Shown: positions 26,400 to 37,165, counted from the first letter of the stretch. The stretch is DNA of 64,000 nucleotides from Actinomycetales bacterium (GCA_017308515.1 JAFKEN010000006.1:416479-480478); one strand, 5' to 3'. Translations and numbers: made by a program. The notes: generated from the sequence alone by a model not told the origin.

Positions 26400-27076
26400 A
26401 CACCCTCCGCCGCCGTCTCGCGCTCCTGCGCGACCCGCGACGCCGCGACGCCGGCGTCACCATGGTCGAGGTGCTCGTCGTGATGGGCCTGTCGCTGCTC
26501 GTGCTCACCATGACCACGACGTTCTTCACGCAGGTGACGCGCACGACCACGACGGCCCAGGATCGCCGGGACAACACGGCCCAGGCCGCGAACGCGATGA
26601 ACGCGATCGGCGCGTACGTGCGCGCCGCGACCCGGCTCAATCCCGACACCACCCCGGTCGAGGCGATCGTCTCGGCGCAGCCGGAGTACCTGGAGTTCTA
26701 CTCCTTCACCTCGAGCAACGGCCTGTCGCCGGCGCCGATCCGGGTGCGCATCTGGATCGATTCGAGTCGCAACCTCAACATCCGCAGCTGGGCCACGACC
26801 TCCGCGACCTCGGCGTCGACCACCCAGCGGTACGAGGGCTATCTCGCGCCGTCCCCGAACCTCGGCGCGGGCGAAGCGTATCTGTTCACCTACTTCGACG
26901 CCAACGGGGTGCAGCTCGGCGGATCCGGCACGCTGTCGGCCTCCGACGCGGCCAAGGTGCGCGGCATCCAGGTCTCGGTGCGGCTGCGCGAACAGGGCGT
27001 CACCACGGTCGACCCGGTCACGATCCAGACCCGCATCGTCATGCCCAACCTCGGGATCTCGCAGGGGACCACATGA
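26396..27076 (+). CDS. Minor pilin (PilW-like)
   Basis: A 226-residue prepilin with a basic leader cut after Gly20 and mature start VTMVEVLVVMGLSLLVL, with Glu25 at position 5. The remainder is a beta-rich domain with no cysteines. Proteins of this shape, encoded between PilV-like and PilX-like proteins, form the priming complex at the pilus tip. The start and end overlap the neighbouring genes by ATGA on both sides, so the three minor pilins are co-translated. Confidence 0.85.
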   Translation: MNTLRRRLALLRDPRRRDAGVTMVEVLVVMGLSLLVLTMTTTFFTQVTRTTTTAQDRRDNTAQAANAMNAIGAYVRAATRLNPDTTPVEAIVSAQPEYLEFYSFTSSNGLSPAPIRVRIWIDSSRNLNIRSWATTSATSASTTQRYEGYLAPSPNLGAGEAYLFTYFDANGVQLGGSGTLSASDAAKVRGIQVSVRLREQGVTTVDPVTIQTRIVMPNLGISQGTT

Positions 27077-28860
27077 GAACGCCCTCGCTCCTCCGCCGCC
27101 TCGCGCGCACCCGCGACGAGGGTTTCGCGCTGCCCACCGTGGTGGGGATCGCCGCCGTGCTGCTGCTCGTCGTGGCGACATCGCTCGCCGTCACCACGAG
27201 CGGTCTCAAGAAGTCGGTGACCGACGAGGACTGGAACGGCGCCCTCGCCGCCGCGTACGCGGGCATCGAGGAGTATCAGAGCCGCCTCTCCGACGACAGC
27301 ACCTACGTGCGCTACGGCAACCCCTCGGCCGCGTTCAGCGTGTCGAGCAGCTCCCTGACGCTGCCGACCGGGGCGAACGTCAACCCGGCGTTCGGCATCA
27401 CCGCTGGCGGCACCTGGGCCTCGGTTCCCGGCTCGACCACGGGCGCGAGCTTCCGCTACGAGATCGACAACTCCCGCTATGCGACCACCGGCACGCTGCG
27501 CATCCGCTCGACGGGGCGGGTCGGCGACGCCACGCGCACGATCGTGGCGGACCTGCGCCAGAGCGGCTTCCTCGACTTCCTCTACTACACGCAGTACGAG
27601 GTGATCGACCCGTCGATCAGCGGCAACAGCTCGTGCAACAAGCACTGGTACGACCCGGGATCGACCCGGCCGTCGAGCTGCGACATCCAGTTCGGCACCT
27701 TCGACGTGCTCAACGGCGCGGTCCACTCGAACGACCGGCTCGTGGTCTGCGGCGCGACGTTCCGCGGCAAGGTGACCAGCGCCAACCCGAAGACGCCGAT
27801 CGCCTACGTGCCCTCCGGCTGCTCCGCCGCGACCTACGAGGTCGGCACCGGGGTGAGCTATTCGAAGCCGATCGACCCGCCGCCCACCAACAGCGAGATG
27901 AAGAAGGAGACCCGCTCCGACCTGCCGGCCGACGTGCCCCGGCCCGGGTGCATGTACACCGGGCCGACGCAGATCACCTTCCTCTCCAACGGCAAGATGA
28001 ACGTGATCTCGCCGTTCACGAAGGTGACCCAGCCCAACGGCAGCGGTGGGGGTCTCACGCCGGCGATGTGCGGCTCGATCAGCGACCTCAAGAGCAGCTC
28101 CGGCGCGACGATCGACACGATCCCGCAGAACCTCGTCTACGTGCAGAACGTGCCGACCTCGAGCTCCGACCCGAACTACTGGCCGACGAGCGGTTCGTCG
28201 TCCAAGCAGTGGCCGTCGGGCTTCAGCTGCAGCAACAAGGGCTCGTCGAGCGAAGGATGGTCCTTCGGTTCGGCCCGTTACCCGATGTCCGGAGAGAGCA
28301 CGCCCAACACCTCGAGCTCGTCCACCCCGGCGTACGGCTGTCGCAACGGCGACGCTTACGTGAGCGGATCGCTCAAGGGTCAGATCACCGTGGCCACCGA
28401 GAACTACATCTACGCCGTGGACGACATCGTCTACGCCGACGACTCGGCCGTGCTCGGCCTGGTCGGCAACAACGCGGTGTGGATCTGGAACCCGGTCGGC
28501 CAGTCCTGCAGCTGGTACAGCTGCTCGACCGTGAACCTGCTCAGCGAGGACGGCGGCGGACGCGAGATCGACGCCGCGATCATGTCGGTCGCGCACACCG
28601 TGATGGTGCAGAACTACAACGTCGGGTCCGCGCGGGGCACCCTCAAGATCGTCGGCGCGCTCGCCCAGAACTACCGTGGAACGGTCGCCACCTCGAGCGG
28701 CGGCGGCGTCGCGACCGGGTTCTCGAAGGACTACAACTACGACCCGCGGTTCAAGTACACCGCGCCGCCCAAGTTCCTGACCCCGGTGTCGACGAGCTAC
28801 GGCATCACGCAGTTCGCGAACGTGCCCGCCGCCTTCGCCGCCGACGGGAGCCCGTCGTGA
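27073..28860 (+). CDS. Large minor pilin-like protein (PilX-like)
   Basis: A 595-residue protein. A short basic leader ends at Gly17 and is followed by FALPTVVGIAAVLLLVVA. Mature position 5 is Thr, not Glu, a difference seen in PilX/GspK-type minor pilins that sit at the very tip. The long C-terminal domain is Ser/Asn/Tyr-rich with about ten cysteines and resembles secreted surface proteins. Position directly after two minor pilin genes and before the prepilin peptidase supports the role. Coupling is by ATGA before and GTGA after. Confidence 0.8.
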   Translation: MRTPSLLRRLARTRDEGFALPTVVGIAAVLLLVVATSLAVTTSGLKKSVTDEDWNGALAAAYAGIEEYQSRLSDDSTYVRYGNPSAAFSVSSSSLTLPTGANVNPAFGITAGGTWASVPGSTTGASFRYEIDNSRYATTGTLRIRSTGRVGDATRTIVADLRQSGFLDFLYYTQYEVIDPSISGNSSCNKHWYDPGSTRPSSCDIQFGTFDVLNGAVHSNDRLVVCGATFRGKVTSANPKTPIAYVPSGCSAATYEVGTGVSYSKPIDPPPTNSEMKKETRSDLPADVPRPGCMYTGPTQITFLSNGKMNVISPFTKVTQPNGSGGGLTPAMCGSISDLKSSSGATIDTIPQNLVYVQNVPTSSSDPNYWPTSGSSSKQWPSGFSCSNKGSSSEGWSFGSARYPMSGESTPNTSSSSTPAYGCRNGDAYVSGSLKGQITVATENYIYAVDDIVYADDSAVLGLVGNNAVWIWNPVGQSCSWYSCSTVNLLSEDGGGREIDAAIMSVAHTVMVQNYNVGSARGTLKIVGALAQNYRGTVATSSGGGVATGFSKDYNYDPRFKYTAPPKFLTPVSTSYGITQFANVPAAFAADGSPS

Positions 28861-29681
28861 CCGCCGTCGCGGTGGGCCTGGTGGGCGCGCTCGGCCTCGC
28901 GATCGGCTCGTTCCTCAACGTCGTCGTCTACCGGGTGCCGGCCGGACTCTCGGTCGTGCGCCCCGCCTCGGCCTGCCCGCAGTGCGGCGCCGCGATCCGC
29001 TCGCGCGACAACGTGCCGGTGCTGTCGTGGCTGCTGCTGCGCGGGCGCTGCCGCGACTGCCGCACCGCGATCTCGGCGCGGTATCCCGCGGTCGAGGCGC
29101 TCACCGGGCTCGCCTTCGTGCTCGTCGGGCTCTGGGCCGTGCCCGGGATCCTCGCCGCCGGCTCGCCGCTCGCGGTCGCGTCGGGCGCGGTCGCGCTGCT
29201 CGGCTGGCTCTACCTCGCGGCGATCAGCGTCGCGCTCGCCGCGATCGACCTCGACACCCGGCGCCTGCCCGATGCGATCGTGCTGCCGTCGTATCTCGTC
29301 GCCGGGGTGCTCTTCACCGCCGCGGCGCTGCTGGGCGGGGAGACCGAGCGTCTGCTGCCGATGGGTGTCGGGGCGCTCGCGAGCGTCGCGTTCTACCTCG
29401 TGCTCGCGCTGATCTATCCGGGCGGCATGGGCATGGGCGACGTCAAGCTCGCCGGCGTGCTGGGCCTCGCGCTCGGCTACGCGGGATGGTCCGCGCTCAT
29501 CGTGGGCGTCGCGTCGGCGTTCGTGCTCGGCGGTCTCGTCGGACTCGTCGTGCTCGCCGTGCGGCGCGCGCGCGAGCGGGCGATCCCGTTCGGGCCGTGG
29601 ATGTTCGCGGGCGCGTGGATCGGAATCGTCGCCGGGGCGGCCGTCGCCGCCGGCTATCTGGAGCTCGCCGGGCTCGCCTGA
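28857..29681 (+). CDS. pilD: Prepilin peptidase/N-methyltransferase
   Basis: A 274-residue membrane aspartic peptidase (family A24) that cuts prepilin leaders and methylates the new N-terminus. The N-terminal cytoplasmic domain has both zinc CxxC pairs (CPQCGA and CRDC). Catalytic Asp131 lies in AAIDLDTRRLPD and Asp195 in the GxGD motif (GMGMGDVKLAG). Seven to eight helices are predicted. The GTG start overlaps the preceding gene by GTGA. It is the expected processing enzyme for all four pilins here. Confidence 0.95.
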   Translation: MTAVAVGLVGALGLAIGSFLNVVVYRVPAGLSVVRPASACPQCGAAIRSRDNVPVLSWLLLRGRCRDCRTAISARYPAVEALTGLAFVLVGLWAVPGILAAGSPLAVASGAVALLGWLYLAAISVALAAIDLDTRRLPDAIVLPSYLVAGVLFTAAALLGGETERLLPMGVGALASVAFYLVLALIYPGGMGMGDVKLAGVLGLALGYAGWSALIVGVASAFVLGGLVGLVVLAVRRARERAIPFGPWMFAGAWIGIVAGAAVAAGYLELAGLA

Positions 29682-29736
29682 GCCGGGCAGGAAGACCGCG
29701 ACTCCGCCGAGTCGAGGACAACAGGGGGGAAGAGAG

Positions 29737-30786
29737 ATGTCAGGGACCATCGTGGGCCTCGACTTCGGGCACGGGGTCATCCGCGCCGCCGAGATCCAGG
29801 ACGCCGGCAAGGCACGCCCGACGCTCGTGCGCTACGCGTCGCTGCGCGTGCCGGCGACCGCCGTGCAGCGCGGCGAGGTGATCGAGCCGGGCACCGTCTC
29901 CGCCGCGCTCAAGCAGCTGTGGAGCCGGGGCCGGTTCAAGACCAAGCGCGTCGTGCTCGGCATGGGCAACCAGCGGGTGCTCGTGCGCGATCTCACGGTG
30001 CCCAACCAGCCGCTGAACCGCATCCGCGAGTCGCTGCCCTTCCAGGTGCAGGACCTGCTGCCGGTGCCGGTGGCCGACGCGATCCTCGACTACTACCCCG
30101 TCTCGGTCGTCAAGGCCGACGGCGGCGAGATGGTCAACGGCCTGCTCGTCGCCGCGATGAAGGAGGCGGTGCTGGCCAACGTCGACGCCGTCTCGGCGGC
30201 CGGGCTCTCGCCCGTCGAGGTCGACCTCATCCCCTTCGCCCTGTCCCGCGCGTTCCTCGCCAGCGCCGACGCCCGCGGCGTCGTCGCGCTCGTGCACATC
30301 GGCGCGGTCACCACGAGCGTCGTGGTCGCGAACGACGGGGTGCCGCAGTTCGTGCGCATCATGCAGAACGGCGGCGGCGACGTGGATCTCGCGCTCCAGT
30401 CGCGCCTGTCGATCGACGCCGAGCAGGCCGACCGCATCAAGCGCGGCATCGGTCTCGCGCGCGAGCAGGTTCCCGCCGAGTGGGCGGTCGCCGTCGAGGC
30501 GATCCACGCCTCCACCGGCGATCTGCTGGGCGCGGTGCGCAACACGCTGAGCTACTTCCTCAACTCGCGGCCGGGCCTGCGCATCGAGCGGGTGCTGGTC
30601 TCGGGAGGCGGCGCCCAGCTCGGCGGCCTGCCGAACGCCCTCGCCGACGCGTTGCGCCTCCCGGTCGGGGTGCCCAAGAGCATCGAGGGGCTCGCGATCG
30701 CGCGCACCGTCGACACCGAGCAGCTGAACGACGACCCCGCGGGCCTCCCGGTCGCCGCGGGCCTGGCCCTGGGGAGCCGAGCATGA
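29737..30786 (+). CDS. pilM: Type IV pilus actin-like protein PilM
   Basis: A 349-residue cytoplasmic protein with an actin/FtsA-like fold. The phosphate-binding start VGLDFGHGVIRAAEI and the central LPFQVQDLLPVP are typical of PilM; VSGGGAQLGGL is the second nucleotide loop. PilM binds the N-terminal peptide of PilN and links the motor to the alignment complex. AAGAGAG precedes the ATG. A 55-base gap separates it from pilD; the end overlaps pilN by ATGA. Confidence 0.92.
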   Translation: MSGTIVGLDFGHGVIRAAEIQDAGKARPTLVRYASLRVPATAVQRGEVIEPGTVSAALKQLWSRGRFKTKRVVLGMGNQRVLVRDLTVPNQPLNRIRESLPFQVQDLLPVPVADAILDYYPVSVVKADGGEMVNGLLVAAMKEAVLANVDAVSAAGLSPVEVDLIPFALSRAFLASADARGVVALVHIGAVTTSVVVANDGVPQFVRIMQNGGGDVDLALQSRLSIDAEQADRIKRGIGLAREQVPAEWAVAVEAIHASTGDLLGAVRNTLSYFLNSRPGLRIERVLVSGGGAQLGGLPNALADALRLPVGVPKSIEGLAIARTVDTEQLNDDPAGLPVAAGLALGSRA

Positions 30787-31610
30787 GCGCCGCCGTCCGC
30801 CACGACACCGCCAAGGAGCCGGGCCCCAAGCGCGGGTTGACGCTCGCGCCGGCCGGACCGCGCGCGGGCGGGGTGAGCTTCACCTCCGTGCCGCGTGCCG
30901 ATCTGCTCCCGCCCGAACTCGGCCAGCGCGAGAAGGCGCGGGGCGTGCGCCGCGGTCTGCGCGGTGTCGTGTTCCTCGTCGCGATCCTGGTCGCGGCGGC
31001 CGTCGGCGGGGCGTGGTTCCTCGCCTTCTCGGCGCAGACCTCGCTCGACGCCGCCCGCCAGCAGACCCAGGCGCTCGCCCTGCAGAAGAGCCAGTTCGCC
31101 GAGGTGCAACTGACGCAGCAGGCGATCGCACTGGGTGAGGCGGCGGTCGTCGTCGGAGGCTCGACCGACATCGACTGGAAGGCGTACTTCGCCACCCTCG
31201 AGGCGCAACTGCCGGCGGGGGTGCGCATCGAGAACCTCTCGGTCGAGTCCGCGACCCCGGTCAGCGCCTACCCGCAGTCGGAGACGCCGCTCGAGGGGCC
31301 GCGCATCGCGACCCTCAGCTTCGTCGCCTCGAGCGACGCGCTGCCGGCCATCCCGGACTGGCTCGACCGGCTGAGCACGCTGCCCGGCTTCGTCGACGCG
31401 ACCCCGACGAGCGTGTCGCTCGAGGGCTCCGGCTACAGCGTGAGCATCACGATGCACATCGACGCGGCCGCCTACTCGGGTCGGTTCGACCCGACCTACG
31501 CTCCGGACGCCGACGGCGCCGGCACGGGCACGGACGCGAACCTCGACGGTGTGGCCGACGGCGCCGCGAACGACCCCGCGGCCGGCGATTCGACGGAGGC
31601 GGGACAGTGA
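30783..31610 (+). CDS. pilN: Type IV pilus alignment protein PilN
   Basis: A 275-residue bitopic membrane protein. The cytoplasmic N-terminus contains [10 protein letters not shown] near 40-50, which resembles the INLLP peptide by which PilN docks on PilM. One transmembrane helix follows (about 60-82), then a coiled-coil stretch (about 85-120) and a ferredoxin-like PilN domain. The Asp/Gly-rich C-terminal tail is extra. It is coupled to pilM (ATGA) and to pilO (GTGA). Confidence 0.85.
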   Translation: MSAAVRHDTAKEPGPKRGLTLAPAGPRAGGVSFTSVPRADLLPPELGQREKARGVRRGLRGVVFLVAILVAAAVGGAWFLAFSAQTSLDAARQQTQALALQKSQFAEVQLTQQAIALGEAAVVVGGSTDIDWKAYFATLEAQLPAGVRIENLSVESATPVSAYPQSETPLEGPRIATLSFVASSDALPAIPDWLDRLSTLPGFVDATPTSVSLEGSGYSVSITMHIDAAAYSGRFDPTYAPDADGAGTGTDANLDGVADGAANDPAAGDSTEAGQ

Positions 31611-32485
31611 AGCTCGACAACAGGATCTGGGTGCTCGTGACGGTCATCGTCTCGGCCGCCCTCGTCGCCGGCGGGTTCTTCCTGGGAGTGCAGCCCCAGC
31701 TCACCGCGCTCGCCGAGGCGCAGTCGCAGCAGGCCGAGGTCGACGCCCAGAACGCGGCGATCACGGCGGAGATCGCCGCCCTGCAGACCGCCTCGGCGAA
31801 TCTCGACGAGCTGCGCGCCCGCGCGAACGAACTGCAGCTCGCCGTGCCCGACGAGATGAACAGCCCCGAGTTCATCAGCTCGCTCAACGCGCTCGCGGCG
31901 TCGACCGGGGTCACCGTGACCTCGATCTCGATCAGCCCGGCCCAGGCGTACGCGCCGCCGGTGGCGGATGCGGCGCCCGCCGACGCCGCGGCCACCGGCG
32001 ACTCGCCGGACGCCGCGGCCACCGCGTCGCCCGCGGCACCGGCCCCGAGTCCGAGTGCGGACCCGGGCGCACCCGTCACCGGAGCGCCGCTGCCGACGAC
32101 GAACCCGCTCATCGACGCCTCCGACTTCGTGGTGATCCCGGTGAGCATCGCCATCCGGGGCGGCTATGCGCCGTCGCTCGACTTCGTCGAGGGCCTGCGG
32201 ACGGGCGAGCGGCTCATCCTCGTGACGAAGCTCGCCGTCACCCGCTCGGGCGACGACGGGGGCGCGACGGTCGAGACCGCGATCGAGGCGCTCGTCTACG
32301 CGCTGCCCGGCTCGGCCCTGCCGGCGTTCGACGACGCCGACGCGGCCGGCGGCTCGGGCGCCGACGCGACCCCGGCGCCGACCGACTCGGCGACTCCGGC
32401 CCCGGGCGACTCCGCGACGCCGGACCCGAGCGGCACGCCGACCGCGAACCCCCTGCGCAAGCCGGTGATCACCGGCGCGCGCTGA
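31607..32485 (+). CDS. pilO: Type IV pilus alignment protein PilO
   Basis: A 292-residue protein with one N-terminal membrane helix ([20 protein letters not shown]), a coiled coil (about 35-75) and a PilO-type domain. That domain is interrupted by an Ala/Pro/Ser-rich insert (about 112-160) and followed by a similar low-complexity tail (about 243-285). PilO pairs with PilN to form the alignment subcomplex. The GTG start overlaps the pilN stop. It is the last pilus gene; PilP and PilQ, which serve the outer membrane, are absent. Confidence 0.85.
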   Translation: MKLDNRIWVLVTVIVSAALVAGGFFLGVQPQLTALAEAQSQQAEVDAQNAAITAEIAALQTASANLDELRARANELQLAVPDEMNSPEFISSLNALAASTGVTVTSISISPAQAYAPPVADAAPADAAATGDSPDAAATASPAAPAPSPSADPGAPVTGAPLPTTNPLIDASDFVVIPVSIAIRGGYAPSLDFVEGLRTGERLILVTKLAVTRSGDDGGATVETAIEALVYALPGSALPAFDDADAAGGSGADATPAPTDSATPAPGDSATPDPSGTPTANPLRKPVITGAR

Positions 32486-32503
32486 CGACGCGCCGGCGCG
32501 AAC

Positions 32504-32562
32504 GCCGGGATGAGGTCTCCGCCCGCTGCATCGGGTGTGGCGGGCGGAGGCCCCATCCCGGC
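32504..32562 (+). terminator. Long hairpin terminator of the pilus cluster
   Basis: Bases 32504-32526 pair almost fully with 32540-32562 (gccggga...cgcccgc with gcgggcg...tcccggc) with one or two mismatches and a loop of about 13 bases. It lies between pilO and the str operon promoter and should insulate them from each other. Confidence 0.7.
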
Positions 32563-32573
32563 GCTCGGTCGTG

Positions 32574-32579
32574 TATCAT
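32574..32579 (+). promoter_or_regulatory. Putative -10 element of the str operon
   Basis: TATCAT directly follows the pilus terminator. A start about 7 bases further on gives a leader of about 165 bases before rpsL, beginning with a hairpin (32587-32594 with 32598-32605). A -35 box cannot be picked out because that region is the terminator stem. Confidence 0.55.
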
Positions 32580-32665
32580 CGACGCCGTGTGTGCCCTGCG
32601 CACACCGATGTCCGTGCCCGCGAAGCGGGCGTCCGGACCCACGGCATATCCGCCGCACGACCCGA

Positions 32666-32679
32666 CACCGGATCCGGTG
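32666..32679 (+). repeat. 14-base perfect palindrome in the rpsL leader
   Basis: caccggatccggtg is its own reverse complement and lies 70 bases before the rpsL start. It could be an operator or a small RNA hairpin in the leader; the sequence alone does not decide. Confidence 0.4.
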
Positions 32680-32738
32680 CCGGGGGCGGATCCCGATGGA
32701 ACCGAATCCCATCAGAGCTGTCACCGTGCAGCACGAAC

Positions 32739-32744
32739 GAGGAG
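32739..32744 (+). promoter_or_regulatory. Ribosome-binding site that supports the TTG start of rpsL
   Basis: GAGGAG ends 5 bases before TTG at 32750. No ATG or GTG in the S12 frame lies at a suitable distance. Confidence 0.65.
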
Positions 32745-32749
32745 CACGT

Positions 32750-33124
32750 TTGCCCACCATCCAGCAGCTGGTCCGCAAGGGCCGGAAGCCGAAGGTCGTC
32801 AAGACCAAGGCCCCGGCGCTCAAGGCCAACCCCCAGCAGCGCGGCGTCTGCACGCGCGTCTACACGACGACCCCGAAGAAGCCGAACTCGGCGCTGCGCA
32901 AGGTCGCCCGTGTGAAGCTCTCCAACGGCACCGAGGTCACCGCCTACATCCCCGGCGAGGGCCACAACCTGCAGGAGCACTCGATGGTGCTCGTGCGCGG
33001 CGGCCGTGTGAAGGACCTCCCCGGCGTGCGCTACAAGATCGTGCGCGGCGCGCTCGACACCCAGGCCGTCAAGAACCGTCAGCAGGCGCGCAGCCGCTAC
33101 GGCGCGAAGAAGGACAAGAAGTAA
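32750..33124 (+). CDS. rpsL: 30S ribosomal protein S12
   Basis: A 124-residue protein, exactly the family length when started at TTG 32750 (mature sequence [11 protein letters not shown]). It sits at the decoding centre and helps control accuracy. The conserved streptomycin-response segments [11 protein letters not shown] and [12 protein letters not shown] are intact and carry the usual Lys residues. It is the first gene of the str operon, preceded here by a pilus cluster instead of rpoB-rpoC. The stop overlaps rpsG (TAATG). Confidence 0.97.
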   Translation: MPTIQQLVRKGRKPKVVKTKAPALKANPQQRGVCTRVYTTTPKKPNSALRKVARVKLSNGTEVTAYIPGEGHNLQEHSMVLVRGGRVKDLPGVRYKIVRGALDTQAVKNRQQARSRYGAKKDKK

Positions 33125-33594
33125 TGCCGCGCAAGGGACCGGCGCCTAAGCGCCCCGTCGTCGCCGACCCGGTGTACTCCGCCCAGGTCGTCAGCCAGCT
33201 CGTCAACAAGATCCTCCTCGACGGCAAGAAGGACCTCGCCCAGCGCATCGTCTACGGCGCGCTCGACGGCGTGGCCACCAAGTCCGGCCAGGACGCCGTG
33301 CAGGTGCTCAAGAAGGCGCTCGACAACGTGCGCCCGACCCTCGAGGTCAAGAGCCGCCGCGTCGGTGGATCCACCTACCAGGTGCCGGTCGAGGTCAAGC
33401 CGCACCGTGCGAACACCCTCGCGCTGCGCTGGCTCGTCTCCTACGCCAAGTCGCGTCGCGAGAAGACCATGACCGAGCGCCTCACCAACGAGATCCTCGA
33501 CGCCAGCAACGGCCTCGGGGCCGCCGTGAAGCGCCGCGAGGACACCCACAAGATGGCGGAGAGCAACAAGGCCTTCGCCCACTACCGCTGGTAG
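33124..33594 (+). CDS. rpsG: 30S ribosomal protein S7
   Basis: A 156-residue protein of standard length ([10 protein letters not shown] start, ending FAHYRW). It nucleates assembly of the 30S head and binds 16S rRNA near the E site. The ATG overlaps the rpsL stop by one base. It is followed by a perfect 14 bp hairpin that separates it from fusA. Confidence 0.97.
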   Translation: MPRKGPAPKRPVVADPVYSAQVVSQLVNKILLDGKKDLAQRIVYGALDGVATKSGQDAVQVLKKALDNVRPTLEVKSRRVGGSTYQVPVEVKPHRANTLALRWLVSYAKSRREKTMTERLTNEILDASNGLGAAVKRREDTHKMAESNKAFAHYRW

Positions 33595-33603
33595 CAGCTC
33601 TCC

Positions 33604-33636
33604 ACTGACGGGGGCCGCGAACCGGCCCCCGTCAGT
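33604..33636 (+). terminator. Perfect 14 bp hairpin between rpsG and fusA
   Basis: Bases 33604-33617 pair perfectly with 33623-33636 (actgacggggg... with ...cccccgtcagt) around the 5-base loop cgaac. It stands inside the str operon, 10 bases after the rpsG stop. It could attenuate transcription into fusA, protect the rpsG mRNA end, or fully terminate if fusA has its own promoter in the 36 bases that follow. Confidence 0.6.
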
Positions 33637-33672
33637 ACTGCCCCTCACCACCCCAGAACGTAAGGAACCCCC

Positions 33673-35787
33673 GTGGCACAGGACGTGCTCACCGACCTCA
33701 CGAAGGTCCGCAACTTCGGCATCATGGCGCACATCGACGCCGGCAAGACGACGACGACCGAGCGCATCCTCTTCTACACCGGGGTCAACCACAAGATCGG
33801 CGAGGTGCACGACGGCGCCGCGACGATGGACTGGATGGCGCAGGAGCAGGAGCGCGGCATCACCATCACGTCGGCCGCGACGACCTGCTTCTGGGAGGGC
33901 TACCAGCTCAACATCATCGACACGCCCGGCCACGTCGACTTCACCGTCGAGGTGGAGCGCAACCTGCGCGTGCTCGACGGCGCGGTCGCGGTGTTCGACG
34001 GCAAGGAGGGCGTGGAGCCCCAGTCGGAGACCGTCTGGCGCCAGGCCGACAAGTACAACGTGCCGCGCATCTGCTTCGTCAACAAGATGGACAAGCTCGG
34101 CGCCGACTTCTACTTCACGGTCGACACCATCATCAAGCGCCTCGGCGCCAAGCCGCTCGTGATGCAGCTGCCGATCGGGGCGGAGTCGACCTTCGAGGGC
34201 GTCGTCGACCTGGTCTACATGCGCGCGCTCACCTGGCGCGGCGACGCCAAGGGTGACGTGAAGATGGGCGCCGAGTACGCCATCGAGGAGATCCCGGCCG
34301 ACCTGCAGGCGAAGGCCGAGGAGTACCGCAACGTGCTGCTCGAGACCGTCGCCGAGACCGACGAGGAGCTGCTCGAGAAGTACCTCGGCGGCGAGGAGCT
34401 CACCCCCGAGGAGATCAAGGGCGCCATCCGCAAGATGGTCGTCAAGGGCGAGATCTACCCCGTCTTCTGCGGGTCGGCGTTCAAGAACCGCGGCGTGCAG
34501 CCGATGCTCGACGCGGTCGTGGACTACCTCCCCAGCCCGCTCGACATGCCGGCGATCGAGGGCCACGACATCCGTGACGAGGAGAAGGTCGTCGAGCGCC
34601 ACGCGGACTCGAAGGAGCCCTTCTCGGCGCTCGCGTTCAAGATCATGACCCACCCGTTCTTCGGGCGGCTCACCTACATCCGCGTCTACTCGGGCCGTCT
34701 CGACTCCGGCGCCCAGGTCGTCAACTCGACCAAGGGCAAGAAGGAGCGCGTCGGCAAGATCTTCCAGATGCACGCCAACAAGGAGAACCCGGTCGACTTC
34801 GTCACCGCGGGGCACATCTACGCGGTCATCGGCCTCAAGGACACCACCACCGGTGACACCCTGAGCGACCCGAACGACCAGGTGATCCTCGAGTCGATGA
34901 CCTTCCCGGAGCCCGTCATCGAGGTGGCGATCGAGCCCAAGACCAAGGGCGACCAGGAGAAGCTCGGCGTCGCGATCCAGAAGCTCGCCGAGGAGGACCC
35001 CACCTTCCGCACCGAGCAGAACCCCGAGACCGGTCAGACCATCATCAAGGGGATGGGCGAGCTGCACCTCGACATCCTGGTCGACCGCATGAAGCGGGAG
35101 TTCAACGTCGAGGCGAACGTCGGCAAGCCGCAGGTCGCCTACCGCGAGACGATCCGCAAGACGATCGAGAAGTACGACTACACCCACAAGAAGCAGACCG
35201 GTGGATCCGGTCAGTTCGCGAAGGTGCAGATCACCCTCGAGCCGCTCGAGGTGACCCCGGAGACCTCGTACGAGTTCGTGAACGCCGTCACCGGCGGTCG
35301 CGTGCCGCGCGAGTACATCCCCTCGGTCGACGCGGGCATCCAGGACGCGATGCAGGTCGGCGTGCTCGCCGGCTACCCGACGGTGGGCGTCAAGGCGACC
35401 CTCGTCGACGGCGCTTCGCACGACGTCGACTCCTCGGAGATGGCGTTCAAGATCGCCGGTTCGATGGCGTACAAGGAGGCCGCGCGCAAGGCCAACCCGG
35501 TGCTGCTCGAGCCGCTCATGGCGGTCGAGGTGCGCACGCCCGAGGAGTACATGGGCGACGTCATCGGCGACCTGAACTCCCGTCGTGGCCAGATCCAGTC
35601 CATGGAGGACGCCACCGGCATCAAGGTCGTCACCGCCAAGGTGCCGCTCTCTGAGATGTTCGGGTACGTCGGCGACCTGCGGTCGAAGACCTCGGGCCGC
35701 GCCGTGTACTCGATGACGTTCGACTCGTACGCCGAGGTCCCCAAGGCCGTGGCGGACGAGATCGTCCAGAAGGGTAAGGGCGACTAG
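33673..35787 (+). CDS. fusA: Translation elongation factor G
   Basis: A 704-residue translocase GTPase that moves tRNAs and mRNA through the ribosome. GTPase motifs: [10 protein letters not shown] near residue 19, the switch-I region [16 protein letters not shown] and NKMDKLG. Domains II-V follow, with the conserved GMGELHLDI and the C-terminal RRGQIQSM loop. The GTG start follows AAGGAA. The length is standard and all motifs are present. Confidence 0.97.
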   Translation: MAQDVLTDLTKVRNFGIMAHIDAGKTTTTERILFYTGVNHKIGEVHDGAATMDWMAQEQERGITITSAATTCFWEGYQLNIIDTPGHVDFTVEVERNLRVLDGAVAVFDGKEGVEPQSETVWRQADKYNVPRICFVNKMDKLGADFYFTVDTIIKRLGAKPLVMQLPIGAESTFEGVVDLVYMRALTWRGDAKGDVKMGAEYAIEEIPADLQAKAEEYRNVLLETVAETDEELLEKYLGGEELTPEEIKGAIRKMVVKGEIYPVFCGSAFKNRGVQPMLDAVVDYLPSPLDMPAIEGHDIRDEEKVVERHADSKEPFSALAFKIMTHPFFGRLTYIRVYSGRLDSGAQVVNSTKGKKERVGKIFQMHANKENPVDFVTAGHIYAVIGLKDTTTGDTLSDPNDQVILESMTFPEPVIEVAIEPKTKGDQEKLGVAIQKLAEEDPTFRTEQNPETGQTIIKGMGELHLDILVDRMKREFNVEANVGKPQVAYRETIRKTIEKYDYTHKKQTGGSGQFAKVQITLEPLEVTPETSYEFVNAVTGGRVPREYIPSVDAGIQDAMQVGVLAGYPTVGVKATLVDGASHDVDSSEMAFKIAGSMAYKEAARKANPVLLEPLMAVEVRTPEEYMGDVIGDLNSRRGQIQSMEDATGIKVVTAKVPLSEMFGYVGDLRSKTSGRAVYSMTFDSYAEVPKAVADEIVQKGKGD

Positions 35788-35800
35788 TCGCCCCACCCGC

Positions 35801-35826
35801 GAGCCGGATGCCTCCGGCGCCGGCTC
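35801..35826 (+). terminator. Small hairpin after fusA
   Basis: gagccgg (35801-35807) pairs with ccggctc (35820-35826) across a 12-base loop. It is weak, lies 13 bases after the fusA stop and precedes the tuf promoter, so it may only partly terminate. Confidence 0.35.
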
Positions 35827-35862
35827 GGGACGCCTGAGCCGAACAACTCCAACAAAATCCAG

Positions 35863-35868
35863 TACCCT
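35863..35868 (+). promoter_or_regulatory. Putative -10 element of tuf
   Basis: TACCCT lies in an unusually A-rich stretch for this genome (caacaaaatccag) about 55 bases before the tuf GTG. Separate tuf transcription matches the great abundance of EF-Tu. Confidence 0.5.
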
Positions 35869-35922
35869 CTCGCGGAGCCGGACACCATCCGGACCGCACC
35901 GACGTCCTGAGGAGGACACACA

Positions 35923-37116
<1,194 letters not shown>

Positions 37117-37131
37117 CCCTTCGGATCCTCG

Positions 37132-37165
37132 CGACGGGGTCGGGCCGACAGGCCCGGCCCCGTCG
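37132..37165 (+). terminator. Terminator of tuf
   Basis: Bases 37132-37146 pair with 37151-37165 (cgacggggtcgggcc with ggcccggccccgtcg, one G-U pair) around a 4-base loop, 15 bases after the tuf stop. Confidence 0.8.
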
